From Rhodocyclaceae bacterium (GTDB taxonomy: Bacteria; Pseudomonadota; Gammaproteobacteria; Burkholderiales; Rhodocyclaceae), in contig JAGRFZ010000028.1 in NCBI GenBank assembly GCA_020445785.1, positions 1,524 through 65,523 of the forward strand: DNA of 64,000 nt, given 5' to 3'. A program made the position numbers and the translations under genes. Below the pieces are notes generated by a model that saw only the letters and a program-made list of their open reading frames with translations, made no database searches and was not told the origin of the DNA. Positions 37,791 to 46,659 of the stretch are shown in pieces. Every line of letters starts with the position of its first letter. Position 1 is the stretch's first letter.

Positions 37791-39185
37791 TCAGTAGGCG
37801 TGACGATCGCGGAACACGATCCAGACGGTCTTGAAGACGATCCAAAGGTCGAGCGTGAGCGACCAGTTGCGCAGATATTCGAGGTCGAACTCGATCCTTC
37901 GCGTCATGTGGTCGAGGTCGTCGCCGCCACGAAAGCCATTGACCTGAGCCCAGCCGGTGATCCCGGGCTTGACCTTGTGGCGCACCATATATCCCGGAAT
38001 CAGCTTTCGATAGGCTTCATTGACTGCGACGGCGTGCGGGCGCGGGCCGACGATGCTCATGCGCCCCTGCAGGACGTTGATGAACTGGGGCAGCTCGTCG
38101 AGTGAAGTGCGGCGGATGAAGGCGCCGAACGGCGTCACCCGGGCGTCGTTGCGAGTGACCTGGGTGTAGCTCTTGTCGCCATCTTCGGTGACGGTCATCG
38201 AGCGGAACTTGTAGACGACGATCTCCTTCCCGTCGAGGCCGTAGCGGCGTTGGCGGAAGATCACGGGCCCGGGCGAACTGAGCTTGACGCCGAGCGCGGT
38301 GGCCAGCAGCACCGGCGAGACCAGCAACAGGATCAGCAATGACAGCAGCACGTCCGAGGCGCGCTTGACGAGGCCGTTGACGCCGCTGAACGGCGTGTCG
38401 CAGACGGCCACGACCGGCATCCCGCTGACGTAGTCGAGGCGCCCCTGGATGAGGTCGGTGACGAAGATGTCCGGCACGAAGTAGATCGATGCGGTGGTGT
38501 CCTTGAGGTCGTCGAGCACACTCAGGATGCGCGGCTGCGTCGCCATCGGCAACGCCAGGTAGATGGCGTCGACGTCATTGCGCTTGACGTAGTCCGCGAG
38601 CTGCGAGAGTCGGCCGAGCAGTGGCATTTCGGTGATCTCGGGCAGGCGCTCGCGCGCACGGTCGTCGAAGAATCCGACGAACTTGGTGCCGAGAAAGGGT
38701 TGCTGCTGGAACTCCGATGCGATGCGTACGCCGATTTCGTTGACCCCGGCCACCACCGCCCGCCGCTCCGCATGGCTGATCGCGATCACCCGCGGCAGTG
38801 TCAGCCGGACGAGTGCGTGGGTCGCCAGCAGCGCGAGCGGCGTCGCCAGCCCCCAAGCGATCAGTACGTTCTGCGGAAAGTACAGGTGGTAGCCGCTGGC
38901 CAGCCCGAAGCCGCCCAGGATCAGCACGAACAGGCACCAGTTGGCGCATATCTTTCGCACCGCCTTGCCACGGCCATCGCCGAGGCGGACGTTGCCGGGG
39001 AACGAGAGCGAGAACGCCATCAGGGCGAGGATCACGTAGGGCGCGGAGAAGCGCTCGCCGAAAGCCGACGCGCACAACAACAAGGTCGCCGCGACCACGA
39101 TGGGGTCGACGAACGCCTCGATCATGCGGGTCAGCGTGAAGCTGGAGCGGAGGAAGCCTGGGTTGCGGTCGAGAACTGCGAACAT
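37791..39185 (-). CDS. Undecaprenyl-phosphate sugar-1-phosphate transferase (WcaJ/EpsB type)
   Basis: 464 residues. Several N-terminal membrane helices and a CoA-binding-like middle domain precede the C-terminal bacterial sugar transferase domain: KRASDVLLSLLILLLVSPVL (membrane), KLSSPGPVIFRQRRYGLDGK, FRSMTVTEDGD, RTSLDELPQFINVLQGRMSI, VGPRPHAVAVNEAYRKLIPG and GITGWAQVNGFRGG. This matches polyprenyl glycosylphosphotransferases (WcaJ family), which load the first sugar phosphate onto undecaprenyl phosphate and start EPS repeat-unit synthesis. The start at 39185 gives the usual N-terminus; the long frame beyond is non-conserved. It is divergent from epsL. Confidence 0.92.
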   Translation of the reverse strand: MFAVLDRNPGFLRSSFTLTRMIEAFVDPIVVAATLLLCASAFGERFSAPYVILALMAFSLSFPGNVRLGDGRGKAVRKICANWCLFVLILGGFGLASGYHLYFPQNVLIAWGLATPLALLATHALVRLTLPRVIAISHAERRAVVAGVNEIGVRIASEFQQQPFLGTKFVGFFDDRARERLPEITEMPLLGRLSQLADYVKRNDVDAIYLALPMATQPRILSVLDDLKDTTASIYFVPDIFVTDLIQGRLDYVSGMPVVAVCDTPFSGVNGLVKRASDVLLSLLILLLVSPVLLATALGVKLSSPGPVIFRQRRYGLDGKEIVVYKFRSMTVTEDGDKSYTQVTRNDARVTPFGAFIRRTSLDELPQFINVLQGRMSIVGPRPHAVAVNEAYRKLIPGYMVRHKVKPGITGWAQVNGFRGGDDLDHMTRRIEFDLEYLRNWSLTLDLWIVFKTVWIVFRDRHAY

Positions 39186-39342
39186 GCCACTAGTGTAAGG
39201 AGATTGTGTCAGCCGAGATCGGCATATTCTGTAACCTGTTGCGAATCGGGCAACGGGCGGACTCTGGCATGCTGTGGCACCTGAGGGTCCGCCGACCGTC
39301 ACCGGTACGCGGACATTGTGCAATATTTGATGGGTCGGTTTT
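39186..39342. promoter_or_regulatory. Divergent EPS promoter region (WcaJ-type gene / epsL)
   Basis: 157 bp without a gene. A short dyad GCCGA-GA-TCGGC lies at 39212-39223. A nested hairpin at 39287-39314 (GTCCGC...GCGGAC around ACCG-TCAC-CGGT) lies in the likely epsL leader. A near-sigma54 sequence at 39265 has wrong spacing and was rejected. No clear sigma70 pair was found. Confidence 0.35.
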
Positions 39343-40539
39343 GTGAACATGCGAGCTTGGCAGTATCTGGCGGCTGCGGTCGCAAGCACGGTCTGGGGAA
39401 CGGCGTCGGCGCAGCCCGAAGCGGAGCGCGGGCTGATGTTCGACGCCTCCCAACACCTCCTCTTCGAGAGCAATCTGTATCGGTTGCCGGACGGCAGCGA
39501 TCCGGATCGCGGGGCGCGTAGCGATCTGGTGTCGCTGACCAGGCTGGGCGCGAGCTACAGCCGGCTGATCGGGCTGCAGGACGTTTCGGCAGCGGTCGGC
39601 GTGGCGGCGACCCGCTACCGCGAGAGCGACCACCTCGATTACGAAGGACTGGACGCCGATGCGCGCTGGAATTGGGTCGTCGGGCGCACTTGGCGGGGCC
39701 ACCTGGCGGCCCGCCAGTCCCAGAGCCTCAGTGGCTTCGACGACTTCACGGGCGACGAGCGCAGCGTCAATACGTATCGCCGCCTCGAATTCACGGGCGA
39801 TCGGGCAATCGGGCCGAAGTGGTTCCTAGGCGCGGGCGCGAGCCGCACCACCAGCGAATATTCGGACGATACCCGGCCGAACGCCGACTACCGTGCCCGC
39901 GGCCTGATGCTGAGGGGGGGCTATCTGCGGCGCGGCGGTGAGCGCATCGTGTTTTCGCTCGGCCGCACCGACGGCGAGTATCCGAACCGCAACGCGACCC
40001 GCTTCAGCGACCGCGAGTACCGGCAGACCGACTATCGCGTAAGCGGCAACTGGTCGCCGACCGGCATTACCACCTTCAGCGGCTATCTGGGCTACGTCAC
40101 CCGCAGCTACGATTTTGCGGACAATCGCGACTATCAAGGGGCCATCGGGCGGATCGAAATGGCTTGGCAGGCCAGCGGCAAACTGAGGATCACCGGCCAC
40201 GCCCGGCGCGAGCTGGGGGCGCAGGAAGACCTCGTGGACAATTACGTCGTCACCGAGGCGATCGCGGTGCGACCGGCCTGGCAAGTCAGCGACAAGGTGG
40301 AAGTGGCCACCATGCTCGAGTATCGGCGTCGCGATTTTGGCGGCGACCCGGGGTTCCTGAGCGAAGACGAGGCCGATCGGACCGAGAATCAGGCCCGTCT
40401 CGGTTTGTCTGCAGACTATCGCTACTCGCGGGCCGTCGGCTTTGGTGCATCCCTCCGATGGGAGAGCCGGAATGCCGATTCCGATGCTCGCGACTACGAC
40501 GCGACAACCGCTTCGGTTCGCGCGAATCTTCGCTTCTGA
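39343..40539 (+). CDS. EpsL-type outer-membrane beta-barrel EPS protein
   Basis: 398 residues. A signal peptide (QYLAAAVASTVWGTASAQ) is followed by alternating amphipathic strands, for example ALGASYSRLI..., RTWRGHLAARQSQSLSGFDD and FLGAGASRTTSEYSDDTR, and it ends in an aromatic residue (SVRANLRF), the mark of outer-membrane barrels. Its position at the head of the XrtB/PEP-CTERM EPS cluster fits EpsL, a putative EPS outer-membrane barrel. The GTG at 39343 or the ATG two codons later (39349) can start. Divergent from the WcaJ-type gene. Confidence 0.85.
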   Translation: MNMRAWQYLAAAVASTVWGTASAQPEAERGLMFDASQHLLFESNLYRLPDGSDPDRGARSDLVSLTRLGASYSRLIGLQDVSAAVGVAATRYRESDHLDYEGLDADARWNWVVGRTWRGHLAARQSQSLSGFDDFTGDERSVNTYRRLEFTGDRAIGPKWFLGAGASRTTSEYSDDTRPNADYRARGLMLRGGYLRRGGERIVFSLGRTDGEYPNRNATRFSDREYRQTDYRVSGNWSPTGITTFSGYLGYVTRSYDFADNRDYQGAIGRIEMAWQASGKLRITGHARRELGAQEDLVDNYVVTEAIAVRPAWQVSDKVEVATMLEYRRRDFGGDPGFLSEDEADRTENQARLGLSADYRYSRAVGFGASLRWESRNADSDARDYDATTASVRANLRF

Positions 40540-40547
40540 CGCGGATA

Positions 40548-40575
40548 TTGGGGCAAATGGCCCCTATGCCATAAT
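40548..40575 (+). promoter_or_regulatory. Candidate sigma70 promoter upstream of the PEP-CTERM gene
   Basis: TTGGGG (40548-40553) and CATAAT (40570-40575) with 16 bp between. The start would give a 5' leader of roughly 230 nt that contains the large stem-loop at 40623-40674. A short GGGGC-AAATG-GCCCC dyad at 40550-40564 overlaps it and could alternatively be a weak epsL terminator. Confidence 0.35.
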
Positions 40576-40622
40576 GTTTTTCAATGTGTAAGTCCCGCTT
40601 GCGTGGTGTTGTGCACGGAGTA

Positions 40623-40674
40623 TCGTGAATGACAGCGGGAAGCGGCGAGTAGCCTCGCATCTGTCATTTCACGA
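40623..40674. repeat. Large imperfect stem-loop in the leader of the PEP-CTERM gene
   Basis: TCGTGAATGACAG (40623-40635) pairs with CTGTCATTTCACGA (40661-40674) over 13 base pairs with one bulged A. Inside, GCGAG-TAGC-CTCGC (40645-40658) forms a second 5-bp hairpin with a tetraloop. The two-part structure lies 140 bp before the ATG of the PEP-CTERM gene. Function unknown; a structured 5' leader or a dyad operator are both possible. Confidence 0.6.
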
Positions 40675-40814
40675 GGTGAGTGGCAGCAGAAAGTCGGGCC
40701 GCAGAGACGGTGCCGCCGAATCCCGGGTTCAATGCTCTATCGGCGTGGGTCGTCGATTCCGGCGGGTGACGCGGAGTCACGACTCACCGAATGGATAGAA
40801 ATGGAGGTTTGCTT

Positions 40815-41501
40815 ATGAAGTTTTCGCGCAAGTTGCTGGCGATGTGCATCGTTTCGCTCGGCGTGGGCGGGGCGCACGCGGCGACCCAGACGCTCAGCAC
40901 CACGGCGTTCGACATCACCTACGACGATGGCGTCATCGGTCTGTTCGGCACGCCCACGCTGCTCGGCAACAGCCTGTACTTCGCACCGGGTGGGTCGCCC
41001 GGATTCTCGGCCCAGACCGATGCCGGCATTCGGGTCGCCAACTCGACGTTCTCGTTCACGATCACCGCCAACCCCGGGTTCACGCTCGACACCTTCACGC
41101 TGACCGAGGAAGGCGACTATTTCTACTTCGGCAACTCTGCCGGCGTCGCGGCCAGTGGTCAGCTGCGCGTCAAGCCGCTCGAGCCGAGGAGTTCCACCCA
41201 TGTGGATCGGATCTCGGCCGGCAGTTTCGTCGAAAATGCGATGCTCGACTTCACGACCAACAACTGGAGCGGCGTCGCGGCAATCGACACCGGGCCGATT
41301 TCGGTCGGGCAGGTCAGCATCCAGAACATCCTCGCCGCCCATGGGGGTGGGGACATGGCTTATGCTTTCATCGAGAAGAAGAATGTGGAACTGGCGATCG
41401 GCGTCACGGCCGTGCCGGAACCGCAGGCCTACGCGTTGATGCTGGCCGGCATCGGCATGGTCGGATTTGCCGCGAGGCGTCGTCTCCAGCGAGGAGATTG
41501 A
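40815..41501 (+). CDS. PEP-CTERM protein (EPS cluster-embedded)
   Basis: 228 residues. Signal peptide MKFSRKLLAMCIVSLGVGGA followed by HA, then ATQTLSTTAFDITYDDGVIG. The body is a beta-rich region with SFTITANPGFTLDTFTLTEE and GDYFYFGNSAGVAASGQL. The C-terminus VPEPQAYALMLAGIGMVGFA plus ARRRLQRGD is a textbook PEP-CTERM signal: PEP, hydrophobic helix, Arg cluster. GGAGG lies 7 bp before the ATG. As a gene between epsL and epsD it is very likely an XrtB substrate. Specific role unknown; probably a surface or EPS-associated protein. Confidence 0.92.
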   Translation: MKFSRKLLAMCIVSLGVGGAHAATQTLSTTAFDITYDDGVIGLFGTPTLLGNSLYFAPGGSPGFSAQTDAGIRVANSTFSFTITANPGFTLDTFTLTEEGDYFYFGNSAGVAASGQLRVKPLEPRSSTHVDRISAGSFVENAMLDFTTNNWSGVAAIDTGPISVGQVSIQNILAAHGGGDMAYAFIEKKNVELAIGVTAVPEPQAYALMLAGIGMVGFAARRRLQRGD

Positions 41502-41515
41502 GCGCGAAGCGGTAT

Positions 41516-41532
41516 CGCCGAACGGTTCGGCG
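41516..41532. terminator. Hairpin after the PEP-CTERM gene (first of two)
   Basis: CGCCGAA-CGG-TTCGGCG, 7-bp perfect stem with a 3-nt loop, 14 bp after the stop. It stands in tandem with the stronger hairpin at 41545. Confidence 0.45.
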
Positions 41533-41544
41533 AGCAGGTTGCGA

Positions 41545-41575
41545 CGGGGCGGTCTTACCGCCCCGCCGCATTTTG
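41545..41575 (+). terminator. Rho-independent terminator after the PEP-CTERM gene
   Basis: CGGGGCGGT-CTT-ACCGCCCCG forms a 9-bp perfect stem at 41545-41565, followed by CCGCATTTTG with a T-run. It lies between the PEP-CTERM gene and epsD, so the PEP-CTERM gene may be transcribed more strongly than the downstream EPS genes. Confidence 0.7.
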
Positions 41576-41649
41576 TTGTGTGTGTGCAGTGCTCGTGCGA
41601 CGTGCCGTCTGCTGCCGTCCGGGGCAATGCTGTTCGAGTCGGGTTGGAA

Positions 41650-42600
41650 ATGCAAAATTGCTGGTTCGGGATGACAGGCGCCGTTGTCGTCGCAGTGGGA
41701 CTGTCCGCGTGCGGTCAATCGGGCAGTGCCGCCTCGTCGACGCAGGTGGCAGCCAAGGTCAATGCGGACGAGATCACCGTCCATCAGATCAATACCGCCT
41801 TGTCGCAGACGCGCAACGTGAACGCTGCGGACCCGCGTGCCGCGGGTGCGCAGGTACTGGAAAAGCTGATCGACCAGCAGTTGCTGGTCCAGCAGGCCGA
41901 AGCTTCGCATCTCGATCGCGACCCGCGTGTTCTGCAGGTGATCGATGCCTCGCGGCGCGAGATCCTGGCACGTGCCTACCTCGAGCAGAAAGCCGGTGCC
42001 GCTGCCGCGCCGACGGACGAGGCGGTCGACGCCTACTACCGGGACAATCCCGCCCTGTTCGCCGAGCGGCGGATCTACAACTTGCAGGAGCTCAGCATCC
42101 GCGTCGATCCGGCCCGCCATGACGAGGTCAAGGCCCAGGTCGAAACGGCCAGCAGCATGCAGGACATCGTTGCCTGGCTGAAGGCACAGGGGATCCAGTA
42201 TTCGGCCGGCGCCAGCGCGAAGCCGGCGGAACAACTGCCGATGGAATTGCTACCACGCTTCGCGGCGATGAAGGACGGCCAGATCGCCCTGGTGCGCCAG
42301 CCCCAGGGGATCACGATCGTGCATCTTGCCAGCGCCGTCGCCCAGCCCATCGATCGTGAATCGGCGCGTCCGTTGATTGAAAAATTTCTTGTGAACCGGG
42401 AGCGGGCGGAACTGGCGCGTGGTGAAATCAAACGTCTGCGCGAGCACTCGGAGATCGCCTACATGGGGGCGTTTGCCCGGACCGAGGCGTCGGCGGCGGC
42501 CAGCGTTCAGGCCGCGCCGACAGCGCCTGCGGCGGCTGAATCGCCCGCAGCAGACGCGGCGACCGGGGCGATGGAGCGCGGTGTCGCCGGCTTGAAGTAG
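41650..42600 (+). CDS. EpsD family peptidyl-prolyl cis-trans isomerase-like lipoprotein
   Basis: 316 residues. A lipoprotein signal is visible (GAVVVAVGLSACGQSGS; lipobox Cys). The body has a SurA-type N-domain (VAAKVNADEITVHQINTALS, LEKLIDQQLLVQQAEASHLD) and a short PPIase-like domain, with an Ala/Pro-rich C-terminal tail. Position before EpsE/F/G in an XrtB cluster and length match EpsD, a periplasmic chaperone-like PPIase for EPS export. Start: ATG at 41650 is chosen; TTG at 41644 is an alternative. epsE follows 53 bp later. Confidence 0.85.
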   Translation: MQNCWFGMTGAVVVAVGLSACGQSGSAASSTQVAAKVNADEITVHQINTALSQTRNVNAADPRAAGAQVLEKLIDQQLLVQQAEASHLDRDPRVLQVIDASRREILARAYLEQKAGAAAAPTDEAVDAYYRDNPALFAERRIYNLQELSIRVDPARHDEVKAQVETASSMQDIVAWLKAQGIQYSAGASAKPAEQLPMELLPRFAAMKDGQIALVRQPQGITIVHLASAVAQPIDRESARPLIEKFLVNRERAELARGEIKRLREHSEIAYMGAFARTEASAAASVQAAPTAPAAAESPAADAATGAMERGVAGLK

Positions 42601-42653
42601 GCTTTTCAGAACAAGGGCGCGAACAGCGCCGTAACCGCGACCTCGGAATTCAG

Positions 42654-43469
42654 ATGCGACCACCATTCGCCAGCCGTACCTGGCTCACCTTCTTCGTGTC
42701 GATGCTCGCTCTCGCGCTGGCGCGGCCGCTGTGGGCCGCCGAGACCGACTATGTGCTCGGTGCCGGCGACGTGATTCGGATCAGCGTCTTCCAGAATCCG
42801 GATCTGACGACCGAGGCGCGGGTCGCCGAGAGCGGGAGCATCAGCTTTCCGCTGATCGGTTCGGTCGCCGTCGGCGGGGCGACGATTCAGCAGGCGGAGA
42901 ACCGGATCGCCAGCCGTCTCAAGAAAGGTGGCTTCGTGATCCGTCCGCAGGTCAATATTCTGCCGCTCGCACTCAAGAGCGCCCAAGTGGCCGTGCTCGG
43001 CCGGGTCAATCGGGCCGGCAGGTTTCCGCTCGAAACCGCCAGCACCCGCCTCAGTGAAATGCTGGCCGCGGCCGGAGGCGTCGCCGAAGACGGTTCCGAC
43101 GTGGTGGTGGTGCTGGGCAGTCGCGACGGCCAGCCGTTTCGGCGTGAGGTCGATCTGCCCGAGCTGTTTCGCGGCGGAGACCTGACGACCGATCTGACCT
43201 TGCAGGGGGGCGACGTCATATTCGTCGGTCGTGCCGAAACCTTCTATATCTACGGTGAGGTGCAACGGCCGGGCGCATTTCGGCTGGGGCGCGAGATGAC
43301 CGTGATGCAGGCCTTGGCCACCGGCGGCGGAACCACTGCACGGGGAACGACCAAAGGCCTGCAGATCCACCGGCGGGACGAGATCGGGCGAATCAGTGTG
43401 GTCGAACCCCGGCTGAGCGATCATCTGCAGCCCAACGATGTCATTTTCGTTCGCGAGAGCCTGTTCTGA
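42654..43469 (+). CDS. EPS export protein EpsE (Wza/Poly_export family)
   Basis: 271 residues. Signal sequence (TFFVSMLALALARPLWAAET, no lipobox Cys). DYVLGAGDVIRISVFQNPDL is the polysaccharide export domain; then come two SLBB-like segments, QVAVLGRVNRAGRFPLETAS and TFYIYGEVQRPGAFRLGREM. It is the outer-membrane part of the EPS export channel, partner of EpsF in the inner membrane. Unlike Wza it lacks an obvious lipidation site. epsF begins 17 bp downstream. Confidence 0.92.
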   Translation: MRPPFASRTWLTFFVSMLALALARPLWAAETDYVLGAGDVIRISVFQNPDLTTEARVAESGSISFPLIGSVAVGGATIQQAENRIASRLKKGGFVIRPQVNILPLALKSAQVAVLGRVNRAGRFPLETASTRLSEMLAAAGGVAEDGSDVVVVLGSRDGQPFRREVDLPELFRGGDLTTDLTLQGGDVIFVGRAETFYIYGEVQRPGAFRLGREMTVMQALATGGGTTARGTTKGLQIHRRDEIGRISVVEPRLSDHLQPNDVIFVRESLF

Positions 43470-43485
43470 ATCCGGGGGCCGAGCC

Positions 43486-44853
43486 ATGACCTTCCAACAA
43501 TTCCTCCTGATCCTGCGCGCCCGCGCCTGGCTGGTCGCATTGGTGACGATCGCTGCGGCCGCGCTGGCGCTGGGCATCAGCCTGATCCTCGAGAAGCAAT
43601 ACACTGCCGAGGCGTCGGTACTGGTCGACGTCAAGAGCGGCGAGCTGCTGCCGGGCTCCGGCGTGCCTGCCCAGTTCCTGCCCGGCTACATGGCGACCCA
43701 GGTCGACATCATCAATTCGGATCGCGTCGCACGCCGTGTCGTCGAACGCCTGAAGCTCGACCAGTCGCCGGTGGCCCGCGAGCAGTGGTTGGCGGATACC
43801 GAAGGCCTCGGTGACATCCGGATCTGGCTTGCCGAATTGCTCAAGCGCAAGCTCGAAGTCCGGCCTTCGCGCGAAAGCTCCGTCGTCCACATCGGATTCA
43901 CCGGCAGCGATCCGGCCTTTGCCGCGGTGGTCGCGAACGCCTTTGCCGAAAGCTACATCGATACCAATCTGGAATTGAAGGTCGAGCCCGCCCGCCAGTA
44001 CGCCTTGTGGTTCGATGATCGCACCGCTTCGCTGCGCGAAAAGCTGGAGGCCGCCCAGGGCAGGCTGTCGGCCTTTCAACAGGAGAAAGGGATCGTCGCC
44101 ACCGACGAGCGACTGGACGTCGAGAACGCGCGTCTGGCGGAGCTGTCGAGCCAATTGAGCGCGGTACAGGCGCAGCGGGTCGAAAGCCGTTCGCGACAGG
44201 CGCAGACCGGCTCGGCCGAAACCTTGCCGGAGGTGATGCAGAACAGCCTGATCCAGAGCCTCAAGGCCGACTTGGCCCGCCAGGAGGCGACGCGCCAGCA
44301 ACTGGCCGGCCGTCTCGGCCGCAACCATCCGGAGCTGGCGCGTGCCAATGCCGAGATCGCCAGTCTGCGCGATCGCCTCGCCGCCGAGGTGCGTCGGATC
44401 GCCAGCTCGCTCGGCACCACGACACGGGTCAACGACCAGCGCGAGAGCGAGATCCGTGCGGCGCTCGATGCACAGAAGCAACGCGTCCTGGAGCTCAAGG
44501 GGCAGCGCGACCAGATCGATGTGCTCAAACGCGACGTCGACAATGCCCAGCGAGCCTACGACATGGTGACCCAGCGGCTTGCCCAGACCAGTCTGGAAAG
44601 CGAGAACCAGCAGACCAATGTGGTCGTGCTGACGCCCGCCGTCGCGCCGATCGAGCATTCCAAACCGACCCTGGTGCTGAACGTCGCCGTCGCGACCTTC
44701 CTGGGACTGCTGCTCGGTGTCTGCAGCGCGCTGCTGCGCGAACTGTCCGATCAGCGCGTGCGCGGCGTGGCCGACCTCGGCGATTCCCTCGACATGCCGG
44801 TTCTCGGCGTGATTCCCGGCCGCGCGGGCCGCAATGCCCGCCTGGCGGCCTGA
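43486..44853 (+). CDS. Chain-length determinant EpsF (Wzz/GumC family)
   Basis: 455 residues. An N-terminal membrane helix (RAWLVALVTIAAAALALGIS) and a C-terminal one (VLNVAVATFLGLLLGVCSAL) bracket a long periplasmic coiled coil (SLREKLEAAQGRLSAFQQEK, LKGQRDQIDVLKRDVDNAQR). PAVAPIEHSKPTLVLNVAVA is the usual proline-rich motif before the second helix. Such polysaccharide co-polymerases control chain length and link the export channel with EpsG. The start at 43486 gives the normal N-terminus; the frame is open to 43438. EpsG follows 15 bp later. Confidence 0.92.
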   Translation: MTFQQFLLILRARAWLVALVTIAAAALALGISLILEKQYTAEASVLVDVKSGELLPGSGVPAQFLPGYMATQVDIINSDRVARRVVERLKLDQSPVAREQWLADTEGLGDIRIWLAELLKRKLEVRPSRESSVVHIGFTGSDPAFAAVVANAFAESYIDTNLELKVEPARQYALWFDDRTASLREKLEAAQGRLSAFQQEKGIVATDERLDVENARLAELSSQLSAVQAQRVESRSRQAQTGSAETLPEVMQNSLIQSLKADLARQEATRQQLAGRLGRNHPELARANAEIASLRDRLAAEVRRIASSLGTTTRVNDQRESEIRAALDAQKQRVLELKGQRDQIDVLKRDVDNAQRAYDMVTQRLAQTSLESENQQTNVVVLTPAVAPIEHSKPTLVLNVAVATFLGLLLGVCSALLRELSDQRVRGVADLGDSLDMPVLGVIPGRAGRNARLAA

Positions 44854-44867
44854 CGGGAGGTGCCGAC

Positions 44868-45755
44868 ATGAACACCATCAACAACGTCGTCGAACAGGCT
44901 TCCCTGAAGGCGATCGCGCCCCGCGACAGCTCGATCGGGGCGATCCTCGTGGCCGAAGGGCGGCTCAGCGCGAACGATGCGCTGCGGGTCCTCAAGGTTC
45001 AGCATGACGAGGGCTTGCGATTCGGCGAGGCGGCCAAGCGGCTTGGCCTGCTGACCGACGCGGACATCGATTTCGCGCTCGCACGCCAGTTCGACTACCC
45101 CTACCTCGCCGCGGATTCGAGCAAAGTGTCGCGCGAGGTGGTCGCCGCCTACAATCCGTTCGCGCACCAGGTCGAAGCCTTGCGCGCGGTGCGCAGCCAA
45201 CTGTTGCTGAGATGGTTTCAACGCGGCGCAGGCCATCGTTCCCTGGCGATACTGAGCGCAGGCGAAAAGGAAGGCCGGTCGTGGCTGGCGGCGAACCTCG
45301 CCGTGGTCTTCTCGCAGCTGGGCGCGCGCACGCTGCTGATCGACGCCGATCTGCGTCACCCCCGGCAACACACCTTGTTCGGCGTCGACAACCGGGCGGG
45401 CCTGTCGGCGCTGCTGACCGATCGCGCCGGCCTCGATGCGGCCCAGCGGGTGCCGGCGTTGCGCGCGCTGTCGCTCCTGCCTGCCGGTGCGTTGCCGCCC
45501 AATCCGCAGGAGATTCTTGCCCGGCCGAGCTTCGCCAGAACGCTCGAAGCCCTCGAGAAGCACTATGAGGTGGTGTTGATCGACACCCCTCCGGGCAGTC
45601 GATTCGCCGACGGTCAGACGGTCGCGGTGCGGGCCGGTGGCGCCTTGATGGTGACCCGGCGCAACCTCAGTCGGGTCGGCCTGGTGCGGGCTTATGCCGA
45701 CATGGTCACCCAGGCAGGCGCGGCGATGGTCGGTGCCGTCCTGAACGAGCGATAG
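44868..45755 (+). CDS. EPS tyrosine kinase-like protein EpsG (BY-kinase family)
   Basis: 295 residues. The N-terminal 90 residues look like an MshEN-type domain ([20 protein letters not shown]). The kinase-like domain follows with [20 protein letters not shown]: the Walker A lysine of a canonical GxxxxGKS is Arg in GRS, as I recall for EpsG-type proteins. Walker A' is [19 protein letters not shown] and Walker B is [15 protein letters not shown]. No C-terminal Tyr cluster is seen. EpsG regulates EPS chain length by acting with EpsF. Autokinase activity is uncertain given the Arg. xrtB follows 16 bp downstream. Confidence 0.88.
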   Translation: MNTINNVVEQASLKAIAPRDSSIGAILVAEGRLSANDALRVLKVQHDEGLRFGEAAKRLGLLTDADIDFALARQFDYPYLAADSSKVSREVVAAYNPFAHQVEALRAVRSQLLLRWFQRGAGHRSLAILSAGEKEGRSWLAANLAVVFSQLGARTLLIDADLRHPRQHTLFGVDNRAGLSALLTDRAGLDAAQRVPALRALSLLPAGALPPNPQEILARPSFARTLEALEKHYEVVLIDTPPGSRFADGQTVAVRAGGALMVTRRNLSRVGLVRAYADMVTQAGAAMVGAVLNER

Positions 45756-45771
45756 GAACGGGACGGGGGCC

Positions 45772-46659
45772 GTGGAGGCGAGTGTAGCGAACCGGCCGAG
45801 GCCCCCGGCACTCCCCTGGGTCGTGATGTTCGCCGCATTGCTGGTGGCCTATGTGCCCAGCTTCGTCGACCTGTTTCGAACGCTGTGGGCCACCGACCAG
45901 AATGCCCATGGGCCGATCGTGCTGGCGGTGTCGCTGTGGTTCTTGTGGTTTCGTGCGAAGCAGGTGCGCGAGGAGGGGCTGCCGAGCCGGCCTGCACCGC
46001 TGCTCGGCTGGGCGGTGATCTTGCTCGGCGTCGCGACCTTCGTGATCGGTCGCTCTCAAAGCGTCTACCTGCTCGAGGTGGGTTCCCTGGTGCCCGTGCT
46101 GGTCGGCATGACCCTGCTGTTCTTCGGCCTTCGAATTCTGAAACGCATGTGGTTCGCATTCTTCTTCATGTGCTTCATGGTGCCGCTGCCGGGCTCGGTC
46201 GTCGATGTCCTGACCCAGCCGATGAAGATTGCCGTTTCCTGGGGGGCGCAGCATCTGCTGGACGCGCTCGGCTACCCGGCAGGGCGAAGCGGTGTCGTGC
46301 TGACCGTCGGGCAGTACCAGTTGCTGGTGGCGGATGCGTGTGCCGGTCTCAACTCGCTGTTTACCCTGGAAGCCCTGGGCTTGCTCTACATGAACGTGAT
46401 GCGCCACGAGTCCGCCGCCCGCAATGCGGTGCTGGCGTTGCTGATCGTACCTATCAGTTTCTGTGCCAATCTGTTGCGGGTGGTGGTGCTGGCGCTGATC
46501 ACCTACCACCTGGGCGATGCCGCGGGACAGGGCTTTCTGCACGGCTTTTCGGGAATGGTGCTGTTCGTCACCGCGCTTCTGCTGATCATGAGCGTAGACG
46601 GCGTACTCAGCCGAATGCCGGGTCTGGGTCGCACGGCGCGTATCGCGGAGGCCTCGTGA
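45772..46659 (+). CDS. xrtB: Exosortase B
   Basis: 295 residues, eight or so membrane helices. The three catalytic residues of exosortases are visible: Cys in [18 protein letters not shown], Arg in [20 protein letters not shown] and His in [20 protein letters not shown]. The GTG at 45772 is the start. Exosortases cleave the PEP-CTERM motif at the inner membrane and transfer the protein to a surface structure. Exosortase B is found with EpsL/D/E/F/G as here. The downstream epsI overlaps its stop by one base. Substrates in this window: 12754, 21963, 33472, 40815 and perhaps 63631. Confidence 0.95.
   Translation: MEASVANRPRPPALPWVVMFAALLVAYVPSFVDLFRTLWATDQNAHGPIVLAVSLWFLWFRAKQVREEGLPSRPAPLLGWAVILLGVATFVIGRSQSVYLLEVGSLVPVLVGMTLLFFGLRILKRMWFAFFFMCFMVPLPGSVVDVLTQPMKIAVSWGAQHLLDALGYPAGRSGVVLTVGQYQLLVADACAGLNSLFTLEALGLLYMNVMRHESAARNAVLALLIVPISFCANLLRVVVLALITYHLGDAAGQGFLHGFSGMVLFVTALLLIMSVDGVLSRMPGLGRTARIAEAS

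Noticed and set aside
39265..39279. Sigma54-like sequence TGGCATGCTGTGGCA upstream of epsL
   Set aside because: The GG-to-GC spacing is one base shorter than the strict sigma54 requirement, and the -12 element does not match. A similar partial match at 21960 is also too weak.
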